Part shown: positions 42,516 through 53,141 of the stretch, one piece after another
Layout of the letters: each line of letters starts with the position of its first letter
How positions within the stretch are numbered: the stretch's first letter is position 1
From: Azorinus chamasolen
Lineage: Eukaryota > Mollusca > Bivalvia > Cardiida > Solecurtidae
NCBI GenBank assembly: GCA_963576725.1
Contig: OY755244.1
Span: 77,003,620-77,067,619, forward strand
Direction: 5' to 3'
Length of the DNA stretch: 64,000 nt
Made by a program: the position numbers and the translations under genes
Notes under the pieces: generated by a model
Told to the model about the DNA's origin: nothing
What the model saw: only the letters and a program-made list of their open reading frames with translations
Databases searched by the model: none

Positions 42516-43009
42516 ACATGCAATAAGTTAACCACACTATAGCAGTTTCTACTTGAATGGCTTATCTCTTTATTTGCAGACTCAGATTGCCTGATAGGAA
42601 TCATTACAAACAGAAGCACTTTCACAGCCTCTTATGCCACCAGAATAGTGACTCGATGACACAACATGAATAATCATGCTCTGCACTTTAGAACAGTGAA
42701 TCATAGTCCCCATCACCTTTAATAGTGCAAGTAGTCGTATGGTATCAATGATATATAAGCACAATGAAGCACATACATGGTGTATTGCAACCAATATTAT
42801 GTAAAATGGTCTTGAAGTGAAACTTTCCCAACAATTCTGTTACCGTATTGTTGATGTGTGGAGTGTTTCTGATATTTAGGTAAACTATTTTAAATTTGCC
42901 TCAGAAAGGCAAATCAAATATGTATCAACAAGATAGAGTCTGGATGAGAGATTTAGATAGATCAGTACATATCTATCTGCAGCACTGGCTGTTATCAAGC
43001 ACAACTTAC
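42516..43009. other. Intron next to a BRPF exon, nothing recognised
   Basis: No element identified. The stretch next to the splice donor at 43009 is unique. Confidence 0.45.
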
Positions 43010-43152
43010 CAAGTGCGTTTTGTGTCAAAGAACAGGACTAGGTATACAATCTCATCAAATCTTTTCTGCATTGCAAGCACCTCATCAGGTGGCACAGGAA
43101 TGGGAACTCCATTGTGGAAGTATCCCGTCTTCGGCATCTTTGGGTTGATTAT
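43010..43152 (-). CDS. BRPF1: BRPF1/peregrin-type protein, PWWP middle exon
   Basis: A 143-base exon encoding 47 codons plus two bases: [20 protein letters not shown], then [20 protein letters not shown] and FFDTKRT. This is the central PWWP strand-helix segment. The run [15 protein letters not shown] and YLVLFFD.KRTW are hallmarks of BRPF-type PWWP domains, which bind methylated H3K36 nucleosomes. Acceptor CCTTTTCAG and donor GTAAGT are good. Phase 0 at the start fits the upstream exon, and the last two bases (TG) are completed to Trp by the first base of the 21724 exon. Confidence 0.96.
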
Positions 43153-43219
43153 CTGAAAAGGCATCCATAAATAAAAACTGTATGGGTATTATCTGTCCTG
43201 GACAAAGTCTTTTCAAACT

Positions 43220-43469
43220 TTAACCCTTCGCTTGCTATTCATGTCAATATACCTATCTGTAAATAGTGAAGACCCAGATGAGACAGCTCCTGCAGGAGCT
43301 GTCTCATCAGGGTCTGCACTATTTACAAGTGGATTGTGCAACCAGTGCACTCCACAGCAGTGATTCCACAGTGCAATACTTATACACAGTGAAGATATAT
43401 GTAATTATACAACAGGGCATGGGTAATGAAGGAGAAATGTATTATTAAAATCAGCAAGAGAAGGGTTAA
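43220..43469 (+). mobile_element. TTAA-L element, complete
   Basis: TTAACCCTTCGCTTGCTATT and CAGCAAGAGAAGGGTTAA are matching inverted ends. A hairpin with GTAAATAGTGAAGACCCAGA and perfect inner arms (GAGACAGCTCCTGCAGGAGC) sits asymmetrically near the left end (about 43257-43328). The only complete L copy seen, in a 1.2-kb BRPF intron. Confidence 0.8.
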
Positions 43470-43508
43470 TCAATTTCAATATACATGTACTTTATACAGG
43501 TCCAACAT

Positions 43509-43858
43509 TTAACCCTTTACTCCATATATACACCTTTCTACACCTTTGTAAACGGAGTATACCCGGATCAGACTCCTGTAGGAGTCATCTGTTCAGGGTC
43601 TGCTCTGTTTCCTTATGATATAATATATATTATTAACACATAGCGCATTGTTAAAATAGTAATTAAAAAAATTATAGCCATATATATATATATATAACAT
43701 CATTTAGTTTTCTTTTAACATATCTATACATGTATATGGTTCTACAATTCTGCCATTGTCAAACATTCCTGTGTCAGTATGTTATTATAATGATTAATTT
43801 GATTAATATTCATGATGATATTATTTCTGATATGAGCATTCATTGAGTAAAGGGTTAA
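43509..43858 (+). mobile_element. TTAA-B element with an AT-rich insert
   Basis: TTAACCCTTTACTCCATATA to GCATTCATTGAGTAAAGGG. About 100 bp of AT-rich sequence at about 43622-43738, including a (TA)n run near 43682, interrupts it between the hairpin and TGGTTCTACAATTCTGCC. Confidence 0.8.
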
Positions 43859-43877
43859 ATAAGGTATATTTGAAAGC

Positions 43878-44240
43878 TTAATTCTTATCATGCTAGACGT
43901 GACATTATTGGCATTTGCAAATAACCTGCATCCACTTGAGACGCTGAGTAAATTGGCTTCTCATCTGGATCAAAGCTGTTTAACCCATTACCTCATAGGC
44001 TATTTTTAGATACAACCTCTTTGAATAAATCTACCGAAAAGGAGCATTAACTAGAGAAAAGGATTTTTTTTTTTGAATTTTGTAGTTTGAAACCATTGTG
44101 ATAAATAGAGCATTTGCTCCTATAGGAGCAAATGCTCTATTCATCACAATGGTTTCACAAAGTGACTTTTACAGAGTCGTCAATATGAGGGAATGGGTTA
44201 AGACTCGGTCAATAGTTTCTCAAAAGCTTGAAAAAAAATC
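43878..44240 (+). mobile_element. TTAA-F element hosting a C element
   Basis: TTAATTCTTATCATGCTAGA, GCAAATAACCTGCATCCACT and GGATCAAAGCTGTT precede the C copy. GACTCGGTCAATAGTTTCTC follows it, matching the F phrase ACTCGGTCAGTAGTTTCTC elsewhere. Confidence 0.7.
43980..44201 (+). mobile_element. TTAA-C element, nested in F
   Basis: A 222-bp copy, CCCATTACCTCATAGGC to AATATGAGGGAATGGG, palindrome about 44090-44157. It lies 0.18 kb from a BRPF exon. Confidence 0.9.
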
Positions 44241-44378
44241 TGTTTCTGTAGAAAAACATGATCCAGATACAATACGGTTTGAACCATTATAGTATTGTAA
44301 CCATGATTGCATACTATAAAGTAACCATTTTGGCAAGATAATCATAGTGCCATTCTTTGTGAAGGAAGTCCCACCTAC

Positions 44379-44482
44379 CAGGGCTGGGTACCAGGGGTAG
44401 CCTCTACATTTGGCCCACACCAAATCCAGGGGCTCAAGAGGAATCTGCTCATCACTGTCAAAACTGCCCCGCCGCATTCGAC
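44379..44482 (-). CDS. BRPF1: BRPF1/peregrin-type protein, start of PWWP
   Basis: A 104-base exon. The first two bases complete a Gly codon with the upstream exon (G|GT), then [20 protein letters not shown] and [34 protein letters not shown] opens the PWWP domain. The signature is present as PWYP. Acceptor CTTTTACAG and donor GTAGGT. It joins in phase 0 to the exon at 43152 to read YPAL-IINPKMP. The basic/serine stretch before the domain may be a phosphorylation site (inference). Confidence 0.96.
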
Positions 44483-44545
44483 CTGTAAAAGTTAATCAAA
44501 ATATATGACTGTCATAACTTTACCATAATTTCAACCAAAGACAAC

Positions 44546-44813
44546 TTGAATCCTTTACTTCATGAATATTCATGTAAGAAAATTTATAATAACATCATCA
44601 ATATTAAGTAGATGGATTTTAATAATGGCATGTGAACACATGAAATTTTAAACCATGGCAGACACTGTAGAATCATAGCTACTGGTATACATGTCCATAA
44701 GCAAACAGACCAGACCCTAACCAGACTGCTCCTACATGAGCTGTCTGACCTAGGTGCCAGGTCTACACTGTTTGCAAAGGCATAGAAAGGTGTATATTTG
44801 GAGTAAGGGTTAA
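44546..44813 (-). mobile_element. TTAA-B element
   Basis: TTGAATCCTTTACTTCATGA to TATTTGGAGTAAGGGTTAA, with ACCATGGCAGACACTGTAGA and a hairpin with AGACTGCTCCTACATGAGCT. 268 bp. Confidence 0.83.
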
Positions 44814-44854
44814 TCCTGCTCATCCTGCTACAAGTCTGTTGTCTGTTATATTAG

Positions 44855-46768
44855 TTAACCCTTTCCCTATTCAATGTTCATGTAAGAAATAATGAAATCA
44901 TGAATATTTGTTAGGTGAAATTTTATAAAATTTTCAATATTTTCTTTTTGGATTTAACAAACAAGAGTACCGCATATGGTACATAATACGCCCACTTGCA
45001 AACTTTCTCTGATTCAACATGCCTTATAAGTGTTGACATTTTCTAATCTGTGCTTCAGATCTTGATTTCCATATTAAGGTGATACTATTTTTTTTAAAAA
45101 TGAAGTGAATATGTTATTAAATAAAAAAGTTACAGCTAATCCTCATTTTTGCAGATTTTTGTAAAGTGCAAACAGCAGAAAACAAAACTCAGAAAACAAC
45201 AGACAAACTAAAAGTTTACCGACTAACAAAGCAACGAATACACGAAGTTCAAGGACCATAACTTTAGAATAAAATGACATATCAAAACCCCGGCAATATA
45301 TGTGAAAATTCACATTAAGGTTTAACCATATAAAAAATTTGAAGTAAATATCATTTCAAATGAAAAAGTTATGGCCATCCTCATATTTGCATAGATTTGC
45401 ATTATTTTTTTAAGTGCAAGGGCCATAACTCCGAAACGACAAATCAAATGATCCTCAGAATCGACTTAGCTTCAGGTTTTGAAGCATTAAACATGTGTAT
45501 GAAGTTTCATTAATATCTGTCAAACAGTTTTGCCAGAAAACAGCGGACAAACTATTTGCATATATTTGCAAAAAAAATTTAAGTAAAAGGGCAATAACTC
45601 CGAAACGACAAATCAAATGAACCTCAGAATCGACTCAACTTCAGACCTTGATGCATTAAACATGTGTGTGAAGTTTCATTAATATCTCTCAAATAGTTTT
45701 CCCAGAAAACAGCGGACAACTATTTGCATTATTTTTTAAGGACAAGGGCCATAACTCCGAAACGACAAATCAAATGAACCTCAGAATCAACTCAGCTTCA
45801 GATCTTGATGCATTAAACATTTGTGTGAAGTTTCATTAATATCTCTCAAATTGTTTTCCCAGAAAACAGCGGACAAACTATTTGCATGTATTTGCATTAT
45901 TTTTTAAGTAAAAGGACCATAACTCCCAAACGACAAATCAAATGAACCTCAGAATCGACTCAGCTTCAGATCATGATGCATTAAACATTTGTGTGAAGTT
46001 TCATTAATATCTCTCAAATAGTTTTCCCAGAAAACAGCGGACAAACTATTTGCATATTTTTTAAGGACAAGGGCCATAACTCTGAAATGAAAAATCAAAT
46101 GAACCTCAGAATCAACTCAGCTTCAGATCTTGATGCATTAAACTTTTGTGTGAAGTTTCATTAATATCTGTCAAATAGTTTTCCCAGAAAACAGCGGACA
46201 AACTATTTGCATGTATTTGCATTATTTTTTAAGTAAAAGGGCCATAACTCCGAAACGACAAATCAAATGAACCTCAGAATCGACTCAGCTTCAGATCTTG
46301 ATGCATTAAATATTTGTGTGAAGTTTCATTAATATCTCTCAAATAGTTTTCCCAGAAAACAGCGGACAAACTTTTTCCATATTTTTAATGACAAGGGCCA
46401 TAACTCTGAAATGAAAAATCAAATGAATCTCAGAATCAACTCAGCTTCAGATCTTGATGCATTTAACATTTGTGTGAAGTTTCATTAATATCTGTCAAAT
46501 AGTTTTCCCAGAAAACAGCAGACAAACAAAATGTTGACGGACGAACGAACCAACGAACCAACCAACGAACAAACGAACGAACAAACGGACGGACAGGGCC
46601 ACGACAATATACGACCACCTTTATTAGGTGGGCGTATAAAAACTGTAGAATCAGATCTATATCGTGTCAAAAGCAAACATGGCAGACCCAGATAAGACTG
46701 CTCCTATGGTCTGGGTCTACTCTGTTTGCAAATGCATGAAAAGGCATTTATATGAAGGAAAGGGTTAA
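44855..46768 (-). mobile_element. TTAA-B/A element split by HEL-2
   Basis: The left part (TTAACCCTTTCCCTATTCAA, TTCATGTAAGAAATAATGAA) stops near 44960. After HEL-2 it resumes with AACTGTAGAATCAGATCTAT, a hairpin and GCATTTATATGAAGGAAAGGG. Confidence 0.82.
44961..46639 (+). mobile_element. HEL-2: tandem-core Helentron-like element, dimeric order
   Basis: Starts ACAAGAG, then a hairpin GTACCGCATATGGTAC and ATACGCCCAC (44986-44995), the inverse of GTGGGCGTAT at 46628-46637. Two diverged and about seven good cores follow. The marker GGCCATAACTC sits near 45421, 45590, 45747, 45914, 46072, 46239 and 46396, alternating about 167 and 157 bp. A GAACGAAC/GGACGGAC microsatellite (about 46534-46597) and 3' hairpin CCACCTTTATTAGGTGG end it. 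No coding capacity. Confidence 0.82.
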
Positions 46769-47002
46769 ATGCTTAAATTTCAAACCGCATCCATTTAAAA
46801 TGCATCTGTTACTACAGCATGCATGTCAAAGAACCTGAACTCTGATCTGATGTCAAGTTAACTCATCAGTGACGAAGATCCAAGTTATCTGCACATGTCA
46901 AGTCATGTTTACAACAGGCGAAGTGTTATATATACATAATGGTATATTTTCTCAATTTTCCCTCTCTCTTGAATTCTGTGCAAGATGCTTGATTTACTGA
47001 TA

Positions 47003-47247
47003 TTAACCCTTTACTTGATATGAACATTCATACCAGACTTCATCTATTATGAATATCAATTATCTTGATTCTTGTATTAAAAGTATAAATTAAGACAAAA
47101 TATTGCCATGGCAAACAGCAGAGAATTTGGTTTGTAACATATTGGCAAACAGAGTAGATCCTGATCAGACAGCTCACATAGATGTCTGATCTGGGTCTAC
47201 TCTGTTTGCAAAGGTTTAAAAAGACAGGATTATCAAATGAAGGATTA
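47003..47247 (-). mobile_element. TTAA-B element
   Basis: TTAACCCTTTACTTGATATG, TATTGCCATGGCAAACAGCA, a hairpin with CAGACAGCTCACATAGATGT and AATGAAGGATTAT. Confidence 0.75.
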
Positions 47248-47506
47248 TATAAATAAAATGTTCCTGTCAACCAAAGGTATCTTCCAGGCTTTGTACAAAA
47301 TGTAGACCAAGAATATTTGAATAACATTCTAAACAACTTGAGCTGTGTCTGTAATGATGATGGAAACCAACCCTATGTCAATACCTTGATTGCTTCCTAA
47401 CCACAATAAACACATTGAGAAATTGATATGTTCATAATTGTTCTTTTACAATTGCAATGTTTTAGCAAAACCTCCACAGAGCTTTAGACTAGATAAATAG
47501 GTACTA

Positions 47507-47612
47507 TTTCCTACATTTCTGACAAACCCTTTCTTGTTGGTACTCATTCATATTGTCTCTCTAGGCAGTTCTAATCAGTACTGACAAGGTAGGATTTTAC
47601 TGAGAAATTACC
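47507..47612. repeat. G2 inverted repeat
   Basis: ACATTTCTGACAAACCC...TTGTTGGTACTCATT pairs with AATCAGTACTGACAAGGTAG ... GAGAAATT. Confidence 0.55.
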
Positions 47613-47632
47613 AGTATAGTTGAGTGTTCCTC

Positions 47633-47833
47633 TTAACCCATTACCTCATAGGCTATTTTTAGATCCAAGCACTTTGAATACATCTACCGAAAAGGAGCAT
47701 TAACTAGAGAAAAGGATTTTTTTTTAGAATTTTGTAGTTTGATATCATTGTGATAAATAGAGCATTTGCTCCTATGGGAGCAAAATTCAGAAAGTGACTT
47801 TTACAGAGGCGTATTTATGGAGGAAAGGGTTAA
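47633..47833 (+). mobile_element. TTAA-C element, right arm deleted
   Basis: C ends intact. The palindrome ends at CCTATGGGAGCAAAATTC and passes directly to AGAAAGTGACTTTTACAG. Confidence 0.83.
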
Positions 47834-47857
47834 TAATAACTTTGAACTCTAAGTACA

Positions 47858-48107
47858 TTAACCCTTTCCCTCATATAAATGCATTTTCACACATTTACAA
47901 ACAGAGTAGACCCAGATCAGAGGACTCCTGTAGGAGCCGTCTGATCAGGGTCTGCTCTGTTTGCTAATGGAATTTGATAGATCTGCTTCTTTAGTTCTAA
48001 AATGGCTATAATGTTACACCCTCCATATTTCATTATAGCTGTTTTGTTCATGAATATTCAGGAGGTATTGAAAATTAGGACTAAATACAGAACAGGGAAT
48101 GGGTTAA
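47858..48107 (+). mobile_element. TTAA-A element, complete
   Basis: A 250-bp copy, CCCTTTCCCTCATATAAATG to GAACAGGGAATGGGTTAA. Hairpin about 47897-47963. Confidence 0.9.
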
Positions 48108-48367
48108 TTAAACCAAGTTCAAACTAGCACAGAATCTTGACACAAGATACACACTTTACATTTGTTTTCTAGGTATTTGTTTTTTTGTTTTCATAGGAAA
48201 AAACCGACCACCCACAACTCTATCTATAAAAGTGAAGCATGCACAGAAAGCAGCAAAACACACTTCCAAACAAACAGCTGCAATAAACAAATGAAAACAT
48301 AAATCACACATGAACCAAAAAGGGGAGAAAAATATTAGTTTGCAGGGCTATAGAGAAGAGGTGTGTT
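48108..48367. other. Intronic sequence, nothing recognised
   Basis: A-rich, unique-looking, no supported element. Confidence 0.4.
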
Positions 48368-48505
48368 TAAGAAATTTAGGTAAAATATTTTCTGTATATA
48401 TCCCCACCAAACATTATCTTGTTGGTACTCATTAGAATCAGCTCTTCAAGAGAATTCAAATGAGTTCCAACAAGATAGAGTTTGGCTAAGAAATAAAACA
48501 TTTAA
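48368..48505. repeat. G2 inverted repeat
   Basis: CCACCAAACATTATCTTGTT and AACAAGATAGAGTTTGGCTA form a stem, with TACTCATTAGAATCAGCTC and its complement towards the loop. Confidence 0.6.
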
Positions 48506-48727
48506 CCATTTACCTTATATAAATGCTTTTTCAGGCCTTTGCAAACAGAAGATCCATATCAAATTTCTCCTGTAGGAGCCGTCTGACCAGGTTCAGTTCG
48601 TTTTGCTCATGAAATAATATCGATCTGATTCTAGTTTCTGTATGCCAGATTAAAAATTTATTGCAATAATTATTCATGAAGTCATGGATTCTTACATAAA
48701 TATTCATGAGGGATAAACCGTTGTTAA
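48502..48727 (+). mobile_element. TTAA-B element, diverged
   Basis: TTAACCATTTACCTTATATA, hairpin TCTCCTGTAGGAGCC, TAAATATTCATGAGGGATAA and a TTAA a few bases later. Confidence 0.65.
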
Positions 48728-49320
48728 TCAGGTGAAAAAATGAAGTACAGCTGCTAACTGGTGTCAAAAACTGTGGACCTTGATCACACACCAAATCTGC
48801 CATGCATTTATCTACTGGTATTTGCATATTTGCATCAATGACACCTTATTGTGTTAGCAAAGCTCATAAGCAGTGGATGGCATGTACAGTTTAGTGATTT
48901 TTGTCAGACAAGATTGTTTATATTCAGAAATTTTACTTTTATGTTTATTTTTGAGTATTGTCAATTAAATTTGATTAATGAATTTGTTTATGCTGAAAGT
49001 ATACAAAGACAAATAGTCAAGCATTGTTCTCCTCCAAATGCACACTGCATATTTTCATAAATTTGGTACATGAAACAAATGCCAAAGTGTCATGATCAAA
49101 AATAGTACCATCCAAATCAAGAGCCATAACTCTGTGACAAGGGGATCTGGCAGGATACTCTATACATTAACATTCCTTCCGAACTTTGGTTTGGTGCAGA
49201 TTAGAAACAAATAAAAGAAACAATAGAAAAAATAGCTTAGAGGCAATTATTTTTTTGCAGATCACATATACTTAGTATACAAAGAGATAAAATGATAATT
49301 CAGAAGAAGTACATTATACC
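48728..49320. other. Intronic sequence, nothing recognised
   Basis: A short phrase CAAGAGCCATAACTCTG near 49118 resembles a HEL core. No boundaries can be drawn. Confidence 0.4.
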
Positions 49321-49575
49321 TTAACCCTTTCCTCCATAAATAGTTAATACGCCTTTCTACTCCTTTGCAAACAGAGCAGACCCAGATCAGATGGCTCCTG
49401 TAGGAGTCGTCTGATCAGAGCCTGCTCTGTTTGCTTATGAAATAATATAGATATGATTCTACAGTTTTTATGATGGCAAAACATTCCCATGTCTATGTGC
49501 CATTATAAAAGTAATCTAATTAATATTCATGATATCATTATTTCATACATGAATATTCATGCAGTAAAGGGTTAA
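49321..49575 (+). mobile_element. TTAA-B element, complete
   Basis: A 255-bp copy, CCCTTTCCTCCATAAATAG to ATTCATGCAGTAAAGGG, with a good hairpin (ATGGCTCCTGTAGGAGTCGT). Confidence 0.9.
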
Positions 49576-49828
49576 TCCTTTCCCTCATAGAAATGGCTTT
49601 TCATGCCTTTGCAAACAGAGCAGACCCAGAATAAGACAGCTGTGGAAGCCATCTGAACAAAGTCTACTCTGTTTGCTTACGGTATTCTATAAATCTGATT
49701 TTACAGCTTCTGCCATGACCAAAAATTCCTGTATTCATATGCCACTAAAACAATTGAAAGTTTTATGCTGTCATTATTTTCTTGCATGATTATTCAGGAG
49801 ACAACAATGATCAGCAAGAGAAGGTTTA
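49572..49828 (+). mobile_element. TTAA-B element with an L-type right end
   Basis: Left TTAATCCTTTCCCTCATAGA, the B body (TTCTGCCATGACCAAAAATT), then an end ATGATCAGCAAGAGAAGG followed by TTTA. It matches the L family terminus, not B. Confidence 0.68.
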
Positions 49829-49856
49829 CTACATTTGTGTGATAGCTTTGATCAAG

Positions 49857-50060
49857 TACAGTAGAACCTGTCTCAAGCACCTATCAAAAAGGTCTAGTTA
49901 TGGGTCTGTAAGGCAGGTGGTATCTTAATGCAGGTCAAAGTAATGTAAAAAAGCTCCTATAGGAGCTTTTTTACATTACTTTGACCTGCATTAAGCATCT
50001 CCCCGCTTTTTAAGACTCCAATGTTCAAAAAATGAATGGGCACTGAAAGGTTTTACTGTA
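49857..50060. mobile_element. TA-E element, complete, with a long palindrome
   Basis: A 204-bp copy, TACAGTAGAACCTGTCTCAA to GAAAGGTTTTACTGTA. The centre is a near-perfect palindrome of about 66 bases (AATGCAGGTCAAAGTAATGT ... complement) around CTCCTATAGGAG, about 49926-49991. Confidence 0.9.
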
Positions 50061-50100
50061 TTAGCATTATTTACTCTTGTTGTTACCCATCATGTATAGT

Positions 50101-50299
50101 AAAACACCATTCCTTCATATCAACTTTTTTTCATGCCTTTGCTAACACAGTAGACCATGATCAGATCAGGGTCTCCCCTGTCTGCTTATGAAATTATAAT
50201 TGATCTGATTACAGTTTGTACCAATACCAAACAATTCACTGAATAAATATTCATGTCATTATTTCTTACATGAATATTCTACAGGGAAAGGGGGGTTAA
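50101..50299 (+). mobile_element. TTAA-B/A element, hairpin shortened
   Basis: ACCATTCCTTCATATCAACT, GCTAACACAGTAGACCATGA, TTCTTACATGAATATTCTAC and an A-like end CAGGGAAAGGGGGGTTAA. Confidence 0.7.
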
Positions 50300-50697
50300 A
50301 GGGACATGACTATTAAATATGCACAATAAAAGGATGGCCCCTTCCCAGATTGTAGTCACTGTGATGTTGAACAAGTTTGACATGTGAAGCTGCTCTCATG
50401 TCGAAACTGTGACAAAATATCAAAGTTTTTGCCCAACATTGCACATTAGTATCACATAAAGACCCTAGCTATAGCAATACTCATACTTTTTTTTCTAAAT
50501 AAACACATGCTAGAAATGAATAATCTGACCTCCATAAGAATCTGAAGCTGAAGACATAGTTTACTCCTAACAACCCCAAGTATTCAGATACCAAATCTCC
50601 ACTCACAACTGGGTTGTAAACCCAATTCTTTTTGGTACTGATAACTTTAAATTAGACCGACATAGTAGCAAAAAGTGTAGACCTCATCAAAGGGCAT
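50300..50697. other. Intronic sequence, nothing recognised
   Basis: No supported element. Confidence 0.4.
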
Positions 50698-50866
50698 TTT
50701 ACCCATTCCCTTATATTGACGCCTTTCAATGCCTCTGTAAGTCACTTTTAGAAACTATTGTGATAAACTACACAATTCTAAAAAAAAATCTTTTTTTCTA
50801 GTAAATGCTCCTTTTCAGTAGATTTATTGAAAGAGGTTGAATCTAAAAATAAACCTATAGTTCGTC
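50698..50866 (-). mobile_element. TTAA-C remnant, palindrome lost
   Basis: TTACCCATTCCCTTATATTG, GAAACTATTGTGATAAACTA, then TTTTTTTCTAGTAAATGCTC and AGAGGTTGAATCTAAAAATA. The palindrome is deleted and the right end is missing. Confidence 0.75.
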
Positions 50867-51013
50867 CAAATGAATAGGGTAATTAGGGCACTTCTATCCA
50901 TATTTCACTGATAACACGTTTAAGGTGAAAATCCTATTCTCAAATTGTGCCTACCGGTAGTTTGTTTCACAAGACTTGTTGCTTTATGTAAAACTCGGAT
51001 TAGCCATTACATA

Positions 51014-52144
51014 TACAGTATATTGGCGATATTTCGAGCACCGTTGGGAATCAGCAAAAACCTCGGATTATCGCAATGCTCGAAATAACCGATCTCTAGC
51101 ATTTTGTGTCATTTCCAAGAGCATTGTTTGACGACAAAAGGAAGCATATTTCTTCACAGTAAACTTTTTAACATTATCATAAATTTCAATGCGTATATAA
51201 TTCATCAATTCTTTCCTTATATAAGTGATAACAGAAAACACCATTTACATCGGCGACCGAAGTTTTGAACAGTATAATTTGTATGGGTCCGCTCAACGGA
51301 CCCTTCACAATAAACTCAAAACTTGTTTCAAACCATTTAGACATATCCCCTGAACAGTAGTGGCATATATCGTTATGTCGTTTATTTTGCATATTTTCCA
51401 TTTGTCGACATTAATTAAGTTGTTGGTGCTGAGTTGGTGCACAAACAAACATTTTCGTTTCGCTCCCGTGCTGTTTCGTAGTAAGGTAAATCAGGGCGAG
51501 TGACCAAATTAATTAATAATCGGAACACTCGGCTTTTTTCGTCTGACATAGTTATTCTCGTTCATCTCTCGTAGCAAGAGTCTGCATGAACGAGACTGTC
51601 TAAAAGTAACAAAAATATTGCGAATTTCAAATCACTACACGAAAAGCACTGCACTATTTCTAAATTTAAAGCAGAAAGACGTTATATGGCACCCTTTCAG
51701 CGGTACCGAAAAATCACAATACGTTTGCGAACGTATGCAAATTATGATTGTGACTCTTTGTTTATTAAGACTTCAGTCTACTAAATTCTCATCATTATTT
51801 ACACCAAAGTAAGGTCTGTATTCAATGAATGTGTTATTCACACATTTGGAAGATCTAATGTCCCATAGACGGATCTTTCAAAAGGTCTGACTACGTATCG
51901 AGAAGGTGTGAATAATTATCTCGGAGGTGGGAAAACACCGTGCTCGAATTAAACAATCAATAAAGGGAACCAGAATGATCCGCGGGACCAGCAAACATGC
52001 TCGAATTTTCGGATTATCGCTATTCGGATTAATGCAGGTATTTTCAATTAGATTTGATAGAATTTGAGCCGGGACCACACCATTCCCTCGGAATAAGCGG
52101 GTATCTCGGAAAAACGAGAGTCGAAATAACGCCGTTATACTGTA
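51014..52144. mobile_element. TA-pogo copy 2 (1127 bp)
   Basis: Nearly the same sequence as 27180-28344 along its full length, flanked by TA. It has the same imperfect inverted ends (CAGTATATTGGCGATATTTC / GAAATAACGCCGTTATACTG). It lacks the 37-bp segment found in copy 1. A conserved minus-strand open frame of about 71 codons exists in both copies but matches no transposase I know. Confidence 0.85.
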
Positions 52145-52704
52145 TTCCACTATCTAACAGATTACCATCCCACTGACCACAATCTGATAGTACCAAATCA
52201 TGCCAGTTACTGTGGTTGGTTTGAGCTTTTGTTGAATAGCAGCATTTAACTCTTAATATGCTCAGAAATTGTCACCTGCTAATGTAGTTGCCAATTTCAA
52301 TATTGAAAATAGCCTTTTCATCAACTTCTTTTCAAAAGCAGAATTAAGAGTATCAAATGGTTTGGATATCTGTTTTAAAAAGCTTATCACAAATAGGCCA
52401 TTTGCATCCTATGACATAAAATTCTTGAATATGCTTCAACCTAAAATTAGTATACACCAGGCTTAATACAGTAATTATCATTAAACTGTTTAAACCTGTG
52501 GAAACGGATTACTCTGTGCCTTACATGAATAAAACTTCAAACAATACTTCAAACAATAAGACTGGAGTGTATAGTCCAAAACTATTGTGAACCATCTTCT
52601 TCAACCTTTAAAATAAATTCAAAATTGCCTAAAAGTACTTTATTTTCAGCATGTCAAATGTGTTAAGTTCTGATGTGTTGCTACTCAGCACCTCATCTTA
52701 AGAC
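52145..52704. other. Intronic sequence, nothing recognised
   Basis: No supported element between the TA-pogo copy and the next A element. Confidence 0.4.
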
Positions 52705-53141
52705 TTAACCCTTTCCTTCATATACAGTATTAACCCCTCTAGTGCTACCACCAAAAGGGAGCATAATTCTGAGTGGCAGAGGCAGGGGGTAGCTTAATGC
52801 AGGAAGAAAGGAGCTTTCTGCATTACTTTCATCCTGCATTAAGCAACCACCTGCTTATAAAGACAGATATGTTTATTCATTAAGTGGATACATTAGAGGG
52901 GTTCTACTGTAAATGCCTTTTCATGCATCTGCAAACAGAGAAGACCCAGATCAGACATCTCCTACAGGAGATGTCTGATCAGGGTCTGTTCTGTTTGCTA
53001 ATGGAATTTGATAGATCAATATTTTTAGTTTCCAAAATGGCTACAATGTTCCACCTTCCATATTTCATTATCATTATTCTGTCCATGAATATTCAGTAGG
53101 TATTGACATTTGAAATAAATGTAGAACAGGGAAAGGATTGA
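52705..53141 (+). mobile_element. TTAA-A element hosting a TA-E element
   Basis: TTAACCCTTTCCTTCATA then the insert, then AATGCCTTTTCATGCATC and the rest of a normal A copy, ending GAACAGGGAAAGGATTGA. Removing the insert and one TA restores TTCATATAAATGCC. Confidence 0.87.
52723..52911. mobile_element. TA-E subtype (CCCCTCTAGTGC ends), nested
   Basis: TACAGTATTAACCCCTCTAG and ATTAGAGGGGTTCTACTGTA are inverted ends with TA duplication. The inner GGAGCTTTCTGCATTACTTT and GCATTAAGCAACCACCTGC are E-family. Confidence 0.9.

Larger units (their letters stand above)
21725..43009 (-). other. BRPF1: BRPF intron, 21.3 kb
   Basis: Lies between a GTAAGT donor (just below 43010) and a TTTTAG acceptor (just above 21724). 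It is packed with hairpin elements, both HEL-1 arrays, HEL-3 and one TA-pogo copy. Stretches with nothing recognised are listed separately. Confidence 0.9.
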
